Shown: one piece after another, positions 19,677 to 26,847 of the stretch
How positions within the stretch are numbered: the first letter of the stretch is position 1
Layout of the letters: every line of letters starts with the position of its first letter
Assembly (NCBI GenBank): GCA_018713435.1
Contig: DVOS01000047.1
Coordinates: forward strand, 1-34,692
Direction: 5' to 3'
DNA from: Candidatus Merdiplasma excrementigallinarum
GTDB lineage: Bacteria > Bacillota > Clostridia > Lachnospirales > Lachnospiraceae
DNA length: 34,692 nucleotides
Notes under the pieces: generated by a model
What the model was told of the DNA's origin: nothing
Databases searched by the model: none
What the model saw: the letters and a program-made list of their open reading frames with translations, nothing else
Program-made: the position numbers and the translations under genes

Positions 19677-20414
19677 TTACTTGGTTTCCCGGAAATTTCG
19701 GATCAGTTCTTCGATCTCTGTCAGCAGGCAGTCCACTTTACCGTAAAAAGCGTCATTATTGCAGGGATTTTGCATCTCGGCTTCCAATTCATTCATGGTA
19801 TCCTTGATAGCTTCCATACGCTTTTTGCCGTTATCATCCCGATAGAGCATATAGCGGCTTCTTTCGTTCTCTTCCGGTGTCATCTTTTTCAGAACAACCT
19901 CCACATTGGGCTTTTCCCCGATGTAGCGGTATGTAATGGAAGGAGACGCATGATTCAGGAGATTCTGGAGATAATAAATATCGCCGGTAGCTTTATAGTA
20001 TCTCCAGGCAAAGGTTTTCCGCATGGTCTGGGCGCCGATGGAGGTAAGTCCAATGCTCTTCCCCGCGCTCTTTAAAGCCCGGTAAGCCTGCTCTCTGGAG
20101 AGAGGAGCCGGTGAACTGGAATGGCCCAGAATCAGATAAGCCTCCGGATCCTTTCCCTCTGTGTAGGCCCTGATTATTTCCTGCAGTTCCGGAGAAATGC
20201 GGAAAGTTCTCTTTACATTTTTTGTTCCTATGTAAGCTTCAATCTCCTCTTTGCCTCTGAGATCTTTATTCTTAAATTTCAGGATTTCCTGAAGCTGAAG
20301 TCCCGTTCCTACGCCAATTTCAAACATAATATAATATTTGTCGTCTATCTCTCTCAGCTTCTCTTTAAATTTTTCCAGTGTCTCCTCGTCTTTAATCGGT
20401 GCAACCCAGTTCAT
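19677..20414 (-). CDS. degenerate tyrosine-recombinase-like protein at the end of the wall operon
   Basis: Residues 20-170 match the catalytic domain of small phage-type tyrosine recombinases: TGLQLQEILKF, TMRKTFAWRYYKATGDI and LLNHASPSITYRYIG. The second Arg132, His155 and the nucleophile-type Tyr164 are present. The first arginine (normally TGLR) is Gln40 (CAG), and the usual His of HxxR is Gln129 (CAG). This suggests loss of strand cleavage. A helical tail of about 70 residues follows, unusual for the family. No N-terminal DNA-binding arm is present. It starts 25 nt after the carboxypeptidase stop and is probably co-transcribed with it. It may act as a DNA-binding factor rather than an integrase. 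The ATG has AAGGATGG upstream. Confidence 0.8.
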   Translation of the reverse strand: MNWVAPIKDEETLEKFKEKLREIDDKYYIMFEIGVGTGLQLQEILKFKNKDLRGKEEIEAYIGTKNVKRTFRISPELQEIIRAYTEGKDPEAYLILGHSSSPAPLSREQAYRALKSAGKSIGLTSIGAQTMRKTFAWRYYKATGDIYYLQNLLNHASPSITYRYIGEKPNVEVVLKKMTPEENERSRYMLYRDDNGKKRMEAIKDTMNELEAEMQNPCNNDAFYGKVDCLLTEIEELIRNFRETK

Positions 20415-20439
20415 ATTCTTCCATCCTTTCTTCTATCTT

Positions 20440-22092
20440 CTATTTTTTATTGATTTCCTCTATGATTTTTTCGGTTTCCCGCAGCTTTTCTTCTTCCAGC
20501 CGTTCCGCCTCCATCCGGGCGGCATGTCTTTCCTGCCGCAGTCTTTCCTGTTCCATGGCTTCCCGCAGTTCCTGCTCAATCTCGGAAGCAGTCTTACGGT
20601 CAATTTCCTCCGCCATTCTGAGGCGCTCTCTTTCTTCCTGCCGGCGGCGCCTTCGGATACGGGACTCCCTGGTACAGCGGATAAACAGAATTACAATGAC
20701 AAGCACAAGGACAGCCAGTACTACAATTCCAATGCCCGTCACCATCAGCGTATTGTTTTCCACATAACCTCTGACCGCTTCATAGGCTCCGCTCAAAACT
20801 TCCTTGGTCTGATTGAACACAGTCAGAGCAGTCTGCTCAATCTCACTGTTAGCGCTGACCGTGATGGAAGCCGGATCCAGCTTCTTTTCAAAAGGCAGGG
20901 ATACAGAAGAGACAAGAGGGGTCAGGGCCATGCTTCCCTTTCCCACGTACCAGCCTTCATAGCTGTAGGAAATTTCCCCGCCCCTACCGCTGACGTTCAC
21001 AACGGATGTCAGTTCATCTCCCGTAAAACTGTTGGGAATTGTGACAATCGGCTGTTCTGTCATCACGGCAATCGGCTGTTTGAGATCATCGGCCTGGAAA
21101 TCCCAAGAGACAATTCCCGGATAATCCAGCTTCATAGACTGATAAAAGGTAGGAAATGCCTGTTCTTTCTCCATCTGTTTTCTGGAAAACTGGTCAAATC
21201 CATAATTCATCAGATCCGTGGTTTCCCGATAGGCCATGTCCGCCCCGTTTTCATGGAGAAGGACGCAGACCAGCCTCATATCGTTCTTTTCCCCGAAGGT
21301 AACCAGCGTGTTCCAGGCGTCTGACGTAAAGCCGTTTTTCCCTCCCTTACACCAGTCCGTATAATACTCACTGTCTTCCTGGATCATCTGATGATGATTC
21401 ACAAAATACCGTTCTTCTTCCGTCAGATTCGTCTCCGGACAGTAAAACAGCGTAGTGGATACCAGTTCTCTGAATTCCGGCATCTCATAGGCGGCCTGAG
21501 CAATCAGAGCCATATCATAGGCGCAGGTATAATGATTTTCGTTGTGAAGTCCATGAGGATTTGTAAAATGGGTATTCTCACAGCCTAAAGACAGTGCCTT
21601 CTCATTCATCAGATCCGCGAAAGCCTCCACGCTGCCGGCCACGTACTCTGCCAGCCCGTTGGCCACATCATTGGCAGATTCCAGCATAAGGGCGTTCAGC
21701 GCCTGTCTAATAGTCATTTTCTCCCCCGGCTGGATCCCCACATGACTGCTGTCGCTCTCAATATCATAGACAATCTCTGAGAATGTAATCTCTTCCTCCA
21801 TGTCCGTATGCTCCAGGACAATCATGGCCGTCATGATCTTGGTTATGCTGGCAGGATACATTTTTTCATGGGCGTTTTTGCTGTACAGAAACGCATTTGT
21901 ATCCAGATCCATCACCACGGCTCCCGCAGCCTGAACTGCCTGTCCCTGGGGCCAGCCCTTCAGTTCATTTGTCTGAACAGGGTCATAGTATTCCTCCGGA
22001 ATATATTCTGTTTCTTCTTCCTCGCCGTATACTGTAAAGGGAATGGAAGCCAGCAGGCAGAGAGCTGCCAGCAGAAAAAGAAATTTTTTCAT
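20440..22092 (-). CDS. D-alanyl-D-alanine carboxypeptidase (PBP5/DacF-like) with cytoplasmic tail
   Basis: This low-molecular-weight penicillin-binding protein trims the terminal D-Ala of wall peptides outside the cell. A signal sequence (1-23) is followed by the transpeptidase-type domain with Ser82-x-x-Lys85 (YPASITK), Ser139-Ala-Asn141 and KNG (252-254) where KTG is usual. A beta-rich region follows, then a membrane segment at about 450-472 and a charged tail of about 78 residues rich in Arg and Glu, predicted as coiled coil. The frame is open from a GTG at 22098, but the GAGGT site fits the ATG at 22092. It follows gatD by 15 nt. Confidence 0.9.
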   Translation of the reverse strand: MKKFLFLLAALCLLASIPFTVYGEEEETEYIPEEYYDPVQTNELKGWPQGQAVQAAGAVVMDLDTNAFLYSKNAHEKMYPASITKIMTAMIVLEHTDMEEEITFSEIVYDIESDSSHVGIQPGEKMTIRQALNALMLESANDVANGLAEYVAGSVEAFADLMNEKALSLGCENTHFTNPHGLHNENHYTCAYDMALIAQAAYEMPEFRELVSTTLFYCPETNLTEEERYFVNHHQMIQEDSEYYTDWCKGGKNGFTSDAWNTLVTFGEKNDMRLVCVLLHENGADMAYRETTDLMNYGFDQFSRKQMEKEQAFPTFYQSMKLDYPGIVSWDFQADDLKQPIAVMTEQPIVTIPNSFTGDELTSVVNVSGRGGEISYSYEGWYVGKGSMALTPLVSSVSLPFEKKLDPASITVSANSEIEQTALTVFNQTKEVLSGAYEAVRGYVENNTLMVTGIGIVVLAVLVLVIVILFIRCTRESRIRRRRRQEERERLRMAEEIDRKTASEIEQELREAMEQERLRQERHAARMEAERLEEEKLRETEKIIEEINKK

Positions 22093-22107
22093 TTTCACAC
22101 CTCACAT

Positions 22108-22824
22108 CTATTTTACAAACCGGTTTACAATATACCGGTTTGCCTCTATTTCCTGTTCATCATCCAGGGGCTCCAGATCTCCCGCACCGTATTTTCTCTC
22201 CAGAGCGTTCTTCAGCAGATAATCGCAGACGTGGGGATTTTTGGGAAGCAGAGGGCCGTGGAGATAAGTGCCCACCACATTTTTATACAGGACTCCCTCC
22301 TCATGATCCTCCCCGTTATTTCCAAATCCGAAGGAAACCTTTCCCAGAGGCCGGTTATCATTAATGTATGTTCTGCCTCCGTGATTTTCAAATCCTGTGA
22401 TGGGAAAAGGAAACTGTTCGTTTTCGATCACAATATTGGAGATCAGCCGGGGACTTCCCTGCCTGGTGTACAGGTCTACCAGAGAAAGCCCTTCTATCCG
22501 GCCCTCATCTGTGTCGTAATAATGGCCCAGAAGCTGATAGCCTCCGCATACCGCCAGGACGCTGCCTCCGTCTTCCACATAATCCTGAAAGTCCTTTTTG
22601 ATTTCCTGCAGCCTGCGGCACACCAGCATCTGCTCCCGGTCAGAACCTCCTCCCAGAAGCACAATATCCAGACCGGCAAAATCAATCGGATCTGTCAGGG
22701 AAAATTCCTTCACAGACGCCTCGATGCCCCGCCACTCCAGCCTTTTTTTCATACACTGGATATTTCCCCGGTCTCCGTATAAATTCAGCAGATCCGGGTA
22801 CAGATGTCCGATGGTTATTTTCAT
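22108..22824 (-). CDS. gatD: lipid II isoglutaminyl synthase, glutaminase subunit
   Basis: GatD releases ammonia from glutamine and passes it to MurT for amidation of D-Glu in lipid II. The nucleophile is Cys93 in AVCGGYQLLG and the partner His189 is in GTYLHGPLLP, both as expected for a class I glutamine amidotransferase of the CobB/GatD type. Arg126 lies in a GSPRLISN segment like that of known GatD. The length of 238 residues is normal. It begins 19 nt after murT. The ATG has AGAGGA upstream. Confidence 0.94.
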   Translation of the reverse strand: MKITIGHLYPDLLNLYGDRGNIQCMKKRLEWRGIEASVKEFSLTDPIDFAGLDIVLLGGGSDREQMLVCRRLQEIKKDFQDYVEDGGSVLAVCGGYQLLGHYYDTDEGRIEGLSLVDLYTRQGSPRLISNIVIENEQFPFPITGFENHGGRTYINDNRPLGKVSFGFGNNGEDHEEGVLYKNVVGTYLHGPLLPKNPHVCDYLLKNALERKYGAGDLEPLDDEQEIEANRYIVNRFVK

Positions 22825-22843
22825 GGTTTATCCTCTTTTGCTT

Positions 22844-24175
22844 TTATTTTTCCATTTCCCTGAGAATATTATGCGTGGAATAAAGAGCCGTATAGTTCAC
22901 CAGCACATACAGGTTTCCGCAGCCATCCTGAAGTCTTCTGGAAATGGCTGTTTTCACATCCTCGATCAGATCGGCCTTTATATCCACATATTTCAGCCGA
23001 AGCCGCATATCCTGGCACCGGATTCCGCTGACCGTGACAGAATGGATATTGTCGGCCGCGAAGCGGTCAAAATCCACATCCCACAGCCAGGAAATATCTG
23101 TTCCATCCTGGGCGTTGTCATTAATCACAATGATCAGATCCTTGGGAGAGGTATCTTCCATCACTGCGGAAATGTTCTGATTAAATCCGGCAGGATTTTT
23201 GGCCAGGTTCAGAAGCACCCTGGTATTTCCTATCTGAAACAGCTCGTTTCTCCCGTTCTGGGGGTTAAAGTCCCGCAGCACCCGGTCGAAATGATCCAGC
23301 TTCAGCCCCGCTGTCCTGGCCGCGCTGTAAGCTGCCAGAATATTGTAGATATTGTAAAATCCTCGGTAGTTTGCCGCTATATGGCGTCCTTCCACATCAA
23401 ATTCCAGCCCCTGCTCCATACGGATCCCGGAAGCGTCAAAATCAATTTTCGGTCTGGCAAATCCACAGGAGGGGCAGTGATACACTCCGATCTGGCTGTA
23501 GTGATAGAAATCATACTCCAGCCGGGCCCCGCACCGTTTGCAGAAGCGTCCCTCCCGGATCTCATGGCTGTCCTGCTCGTCAAACACCTTCTGGCTGATG
23601 CCGTAGGTCACATAGGGATGCCCGCTCTCCAGGGCCAGATAAGCGGACAGGGAATCATCTCCGTTCACGATGATTTTCATATCCGGAGCCATATCCATAG
23701 CCTGCTCCAGAAGCTTCATGGTGCTGTCAATTTCGCCGTACCGGTCAAGCTGGTCCCTGAAAAGATTGGTAATCACCATCCACTTCGGTTTGAAATGGGG
23801 AAATACCTTTACGGTGGAAGCCTCATCAATCTCAATGCAGGCATAATCCGCATCCAGCTTTCCGTTCCAGCGGGCCGCCAGCACGAAAGCCGCCGCCACA
23901 CCGGCCAGCATATTGGAACCGGTATGGTTGCATACCAGTTTCTTTCCCTCTGACTCCACTGCGGAGCAGAGCAGGTTGTTTGTGGTCGTTTTTCCATTGG
24001 TGCCGCAGACTGCGAAAATTCCTTCCCGCACCTGTCCGGCCAGATATTTTAAAATATTGGGATCAATTTTCAGCGCAATTTTTCCGGCCATTGTCACGCC
24101 CTGCCTGCCGGCCGCCTTGCACAGAAAGCTGAGCACCCTGGCCGCAATTATAGCAGCCGCCGCTCTAATCTTCAT
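22844..24175 (-). CDS. murT: lipid II isoglutaminyl synthase, Mur-ligase subunit
   Basis: MurT phosphorylates and amidates the alpha-carboxyl of D-Glu in lipid II on the cytoplasmic face. The P-loop is GTNGKTTT (58-65). A four-cysteine zinc ribbon, Cys212-x2-Cys215 and Cys234-x2-Cys237, interrupts the central domain as in known MurT proteins. A C-terminal domain of unknown type follows. The length is 443 residues. A GTG at 24199 extends the frame, but the ATG at 24175 has a GGCGG site 6 nt upstream and starts at the conserved N-terminus. A promoter lies at 24226-24254. It heads murT-gatD-carboxypeptidase-recombinase-like. Confidence 0.94.
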   Translation of the reverse strand: MKIRAAAAIIAARVLSFLCKAAGRQGVTMAGKIALKIDPNILKYLAGQVREGIFAVCGTNGKTTTNNLLCSAVESEGKKLVCNHTGSNMLAGVAAAFVLAARWNGKLDADYACIEIDEASTVKVFPHFKPKWMVITNLFRDQLDRYGEIDSTMKLLEQAMDMAPDMKIIVNGDDSLSAYLALESGHPYVTYGISQKVFDEQDSHEIREGRFCKRCGARLEYDFYHYSQIGVYHCPSCGFARPKIDFDASGIRMEQGLEFDVEGRHIAANYRGFYNIYNILAAYSAARTAGLKLDHFDRVLRDFNPQNGRNELFQIGNTRVLLNLAKNPAGFNQNISAVMEDTSPKDLIIVINDNAQDGTDISWLWDVDFDRFAADNIHSVTVSGIRCQDMRLRLKYVDIKADLIEDVKTAISRRLQDGCGNLYVLVNYTALYSTHNILREMEK

Positions 24176-24225
24176 CTTTTTTCCGCCTGTATAATTCACT
24201 TATAATATTATTTCCTGTATTTTCT

Positions 24226-24254
24226 ATAATAAACGTTACTTATTCTCCCGTCAA
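24226..24254 (-). promoter_or_regulatory. promoter of the murT operon
   Basis: On the minus strand there is TTGACG (24249-24254), a 17-bp spacer and TATTAT (24226-24231), about 50 nt before the murT ATG. It is the only convincing promoter for this four-gene operon. Confidence 0.7.
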
Positions 24255-24315
24255 TCCGCATTTTATTTTTTTATCTGACATAATCGAAAACACTGGATTT
24301 TTTCAAAAAATCGTA

Positions 24316-24321
24316 TATAAT
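24316..24321 (+). promoter_or_regulatory. possible -10 box for the leader RNA and toxin-like gene
   Basis: TATAAT on the plus strand in an AT-rich stretch. The best -35 is poor (TGGATT at a 16-bp spacing). It would start transcription near 24328, before the repeat and hairpins. Confidence 0.4.
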
Positions 24322-24367
24322 ATTTTTAGAGGTTTTTATAGCTTCTTCCTATCTGTTAAAACTGTTT

Positions 24368-24462
24368 TTGACCGACAAGGTTATCGGCAAAATACAATTT
24401 GACCGACGAGGTCTCCCTGGTGCGCCAGGCAGGGTATGGTGAATACCGTACCCTTATTTTTC
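24368..24462 (+). ncRNA. candidate structured leader RNA with direct repeats and terminator-like stem
   Basis: TTGACCGACAAGGT (24368-24381) recurs as TTGACCGACGAGGT (24399-24412), 31 nt later with one change. Each copy can form a small stem, GACC with GGTT or GGTC. The second is followed by CCTGG-TGCG-CCAGG (24417-24430) and by GGGTATGGT paired with ACCGTACCC (24432-24453), then TTATTTTTC. The order of repeats, terminator-like stem and toxin-like gene resembles type III antitoxin RNAs. Only one full and one partial repeat exist, so the RNA could instead be an attenuator or an operator region. Confidence 0.4.
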
Positions 24463-24507
24463 TGGTATAAATACATATCTAATTTAAAGGAGCATATCTT
24501 AAATTGA
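24436..24507 (+). CDS. possible 23-residue leader peptide overlapping the toxin-like start
   Basis: An ATG at 24436, inside the terminator-like stem, opens a 23-codon frame rich in aromatic residues (FFWYKY). Its TGA overlaps the TTG start of the next gene in TTGA. The site before it is only GCAGGG at short distance. Such an overlap could couple translation, but a frame this short may be chance. Confidence 0.2.
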   Translation: MVNTVPLFFWYKYISNLKEHILN

Positions 24508-25145
24508 AAAACTATTTAAAATCTCAAATCAAAACAAATGAAGCAATCATGTCCGAAATATTTAATCCCGATGAAATTGATCGTTTTTCCAAATCAGATA
24601 TTAGATGGGCTGATAATAGAAAAAAATCTTTCCAAAACAGAACTGTAAAAAAAGGTGAAATATATCAATTTGAATTTGGAAAAAATTATATCCCGGAAAT
24701 GTCTTACGAACACCGTGGTCTGGTAATTGGAGTAAAGAAAAAATTAATCTATGTACTTCCTATATTTTCCTATGATCCTGATAAATATCCTGATATCTAT
24801 CATTCTGTCGATTCTCCAAAATCTAAAAGTGATTTATTTCTTCTCAAATGTAAAGACTTTCCTTTTATCACACACGACTCTGTTCTAAAACTTAATGATA
24901 TCAGGACTTTAAGTATAAACCGAATTCTTTATCAACAAAATGGAAGAATTCTTCCTTCTTCTGATACATATAAACAAATTGAAACACTGGTTTTACAAAA
25001 ATATTTTTCAAACTTTTATTTTGAATTTGAAAAAAATAACCAGGAAATTATGTCTTTGAGAAATCAGATTGAAATATTAAAAAATGAAAATAAAAGTCTC
25101 AAATTTGAATTAGATAACATAAAAATAAATCCTACAGAAAAATAA
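24504..25145 (+). CDS. PemK/MazF-like protein with C-terminal coiled coil, possible RNase toxin
   Basis: The 213-residue protein is not assigned to a named family. Residues 49-165 follow the PemK/MazF layout: KKGEIYQFEFG, then EHRGLVIGV (with Arg71 where MazF has the conserved RP arginine), a strand LIYVLPIFSY, a strand with DSVLKLNDIRTLSINRIL and a final helix. An N-terminal extension of about 48 residues and a coiled coil (about 172-206) flank it. The gene is visibly AT-rich compared with its neighbours, which suggests acquisition. No protein antitoxin gene is adjacent. AAGGAG lies 11 nt before the TTG start; an ATG at 24549 is the alternative. It is on the opposite strand to its neighbours and preceded by a structured leader. 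Confidence 0.6.
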   Translation: MKNYLKSQIKTNEAIMSEIFNPDEIDRFSKSDIRWADNRKKSFQNRTVKKGEIYQFEFGKNYIPEMSYEHRGLVIGVKKKLIYVLPIFSYDPDKYPDIYHSVDSPKSKSDLFLLKCKDFPFITHDSVLKLNDIRTLSINRILYQQNGRILPSSDTYKQIETLVLQKYFSNFYFEFEKNNQEIMSLRNQIEILKNENKSLKFELDNIKINPTEK

Positions 25146-25212
25146 AAATACCGGCACTCTCTCTATGTGCAGGCTAATGCCTTCCTTCAGAAAGTACCAG
25201 TATTTCTCTTCT
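25136..25212. terminator. imperfect long stem between convergent genes, probable terminator
   Basis: On the minus strand AAATACTGG pairs, with one mismatch, with CCGGTATTT, followed by TTATTTTT. An inner AGGC-TAAT-GCCT hairpin lies in the loop. It should end the serine hydrolase transcript; the plus-strand side is also T-rich (TTTCTCTTC). Confidence 0.6.
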
Positions 25213-25223
25213 TCTTTATTCTA

Positions 25224-26324
25224 TTATCTGTTTTCGTACCATTTCCATACATCCCCGGAAATATTCCGGATCACCTGCTGGGCCTCGCTGTTTCTCCCAC
25301 CCAGATTGTTGGACAGAACTGTGAGAATATAGCCGCTGTCTCCTGAAAAAACAACAGCCATGTCATTTTCTATACATCCCAGGTTATATCCCTCCGGCAT
25401 TTCTCCCGTCTTATTGGCAGTCTGGGTTCCCTGGGGAAGTCCTGCGGGAATTTTGGAAGTGTTGGTCTGCTGTTTTAAAATTTCCAGCATTTTTCCAGAG
25501 GCTTCCTCTCCCACACAGGTTCCATTCCAGATCCTGTAGAGAATTTCCGTGCAGTCCGCAGCGCTGGTATAATTTTCACCGGAAGGATTTTCTTCCAGAA
25601 ATCTCCGTCCCACGCTGGTGGAGTCAAAACCGTTTTCCCGGCAGAACTGATTGACCACCCGGGCCCCGGCCTGGAAATCTCCCTGTCCCAGAAGTTCAAT
25701 CAGCCGGTTGGCCGCGTTGTTGTCGCTGACCGTAATCATCTGTTCCAGAAGATCCCGCAGCTCTCCCTCATAGGACTCCTGCATACTGATCAGTCTGTCC
25801 AGGGAGGAGGGATAACACATCCTGTCATATACCGCCCCCATAATAAACACTTTAATCACACTGGCAGACTGCATTTTTTCATCCGCATGGTAGCCGCAGG
25901 AAAAGGGATTTTCTTTTCCTTCCTCCAGAGTTTTAACCGCCACCGACCAGGTTTCCCCCAGAGCCTCTCTGGAGGCCAGTTCTTTTTCCACAATCCCGGG
26001 GATCGGCTCGTCCTCCGGAAACTCTTCTGTTTCGGTCTCCGGCTCTTCTGTCTCTGTTTCTGTCTCTGTTTCTGTTTCCGTTTCTATCTCCTGATCAGAA
26101 GAAAGCTCTGTTTCTGCCCCGGCGGCTGTCTCACTTTCTGTCTCCTCTGTCTCTTCCTGAAGCAGATAAGAATCCGCCTCTGTCTGTATATCCTGCTGCT
26201 CTGTATTCCTTCTGTTATCGGAAGAGGGCAGGCTCAGCAGAACTGCCAGAACTGCCGCCGCGCAAAGCAGGACAATTATTAAAATCACAAGAAATAAATT
26301 GAGGGATGATTTCTTTTTCTTCAA
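25224..26324 (-). CDS. secreted or anchored serine hydrolase of the beta-lactamase fold
   Basis: The 366-residue protein has an N-terminal membrane segment (about 8-31), an acidic linker with Glu-Thr repeats (about 58-105) and a class A-like domain. Active-site motifs are Ser155-x-x-Lys158 (SASVIK), Ser200-Asp-Asn202 and Lys305-Thr-Gly307. The omega-loop region (about 240-252) lacks a clear ExxLN motif with the deacylating glutamate, so a wall peptidase role is at least as likely as true beta-lactamase activity. The start is TTG with AAGGGG 9 nt upstream; no ATG is found near it. Its nearest upstream gene is the amidase, separated by repeats. Confidence 0.82.
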   Translation of the reverse strand: MKKKKSSLNLFLVILIIVLLCAAAVLAVLLSLPSSDNRRNTEQQDIQTEADSYLLQEETEETESETAAGAETELSSDQEIETETETETETETEEPETETEEFPEDEPIPGIVEKELASREALGETWSVAVKTLEEGKENPFSCGYHADEKMQSASVIKVFIMGAVYDRMCYPSSLDRLISMQESYEGELRDLLEQMITVSDNNAANRLIELLGQGDFQAGARVVNQFCRENGFDSTSVGRRFLEENPSGENYTSAADCTEILYRIWNGTCVGEEASGKMLEILKQQTNTSKIPAGLPQGTQTANKTGEMPEGYNLGCIENDMAVVFSGDSGYILTVLSNNLGGRNSEAQQVIRNISGDVWKWYENR

Positions 26325-26372
26325 ACTGTTCTTTCCCCTTCATTTTTCAGAACACTCTGCGAATCCGTCACA

Positions 26373-26423
26373 AAAGAGAATATCGCAAAATCATGAAATT
26401 CATGATGAAAAAACATTCTCTTT
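26373..26423. other. hairpin with ATCATGA palindrome upstream of the serine hydrolase
   Basis: A 9-bp outer stem (AAAGAGAAT with ATTCTCTTT) encloses the perfect palindrome ATCATGAAATTCATGAT (26390-26406). A similar palindrome, ATCATGA-ATA-TCATGAT, occurs in the metK terminator. It may be a terminator, an operator or an RNA element in the hydrolase 5' region. Confidence 0.4.
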
Positions 26424-26453
26424 CCATCTAAATCTAAATGTGAGGAAAAGTTA

Positions 26454-26604
26454 CAAAAAGGAGTTTTTTTGCCTCCGGTACATCCAGGTGTACACATGTC
26501 CGAGACAGATGTTCCGCAGCAGGCGGAATATTCCGTTTGCTGCGGACAGATGTCGATAGGACAAAGTGAACACCGGATGTACCGGAAGCAATGAAGTCCT
26601 TTTG
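26454..26604. repeat. 151-nt foldback element (long imperfect inverted repeat)
   Basis: The left arm from CAAAAAGGAG (26454) through CCTCCGGTACATCC and CCGCAGCAGGCGGAAT pairs with the right arm ending CCTTTTG (26604). The centre is GGAATATTCC near 26525-26534. Arms are about 75 nt with a few mismatches and small bulges. There is no T-run after the stem on either strand, so it is not a simple terminator. It could be a miniature mobile element or a stable RNA. Confidence 0.6.
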
Positions 26605-26847
26605 AAGCATTTCCTGCGTTCCGCTCTTTTCAGAGCGACATGCCGCAGATCGCCTTCTTCGAAGGCTTTCCTGCTTTCCGCTCTTTTCAGAGCGACATGC
26701 CGCAGACCGCCTTCTTCGAAGGCTTTTCGCTGCTTCGCAGCTCTCTGCGGCTGGGCGGGCGTTCCGCCCGCCCTACGAATCCGTCAAGAAAGTCCTCCTC
26801 CCACAAGTGGGGGAGTACTTCTTTCCGTCTTCTATGTCGCTCTGAAC
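26598..26847. repeat. palindrome-rich repeat, copy A (57-bp units)
   Basis: Two and a partial 57-bp units start at about 26613 and 26670. Each has CGCTCT-loop-AGAGCG and GCCTTC-TTC-GAAGGC hairpins. A distal module follows with GCTGC-TTC-GCAGC and GGGCGG-loop-CCGCCC hairpins. The right end, CTATGTCGCTCTGAAC (26832-26847), is an inverted copy of the TTCAGAGCGACAT core. It touches the stop codon of the amidase gene. Copy B at 30167-30389 is closely related. Confidence 0.85.

Noticed and set aside
19677-20414. Integrase of a prophage or genomic island
   Set aside because: No other phage genes, no attachment site repeats and two missing catalytic residues. It sits in a wall operon rather than at a tRNA gene.
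25224-26324. Acquired beta-lactamase resistance gene
   Set aside because: The SxxK, SDN and KTG motifs are present, but no clear deacylating ExxLN motif is seen, and the acidic linker and membrane anchor fit a housekeeping wall enzyme better.
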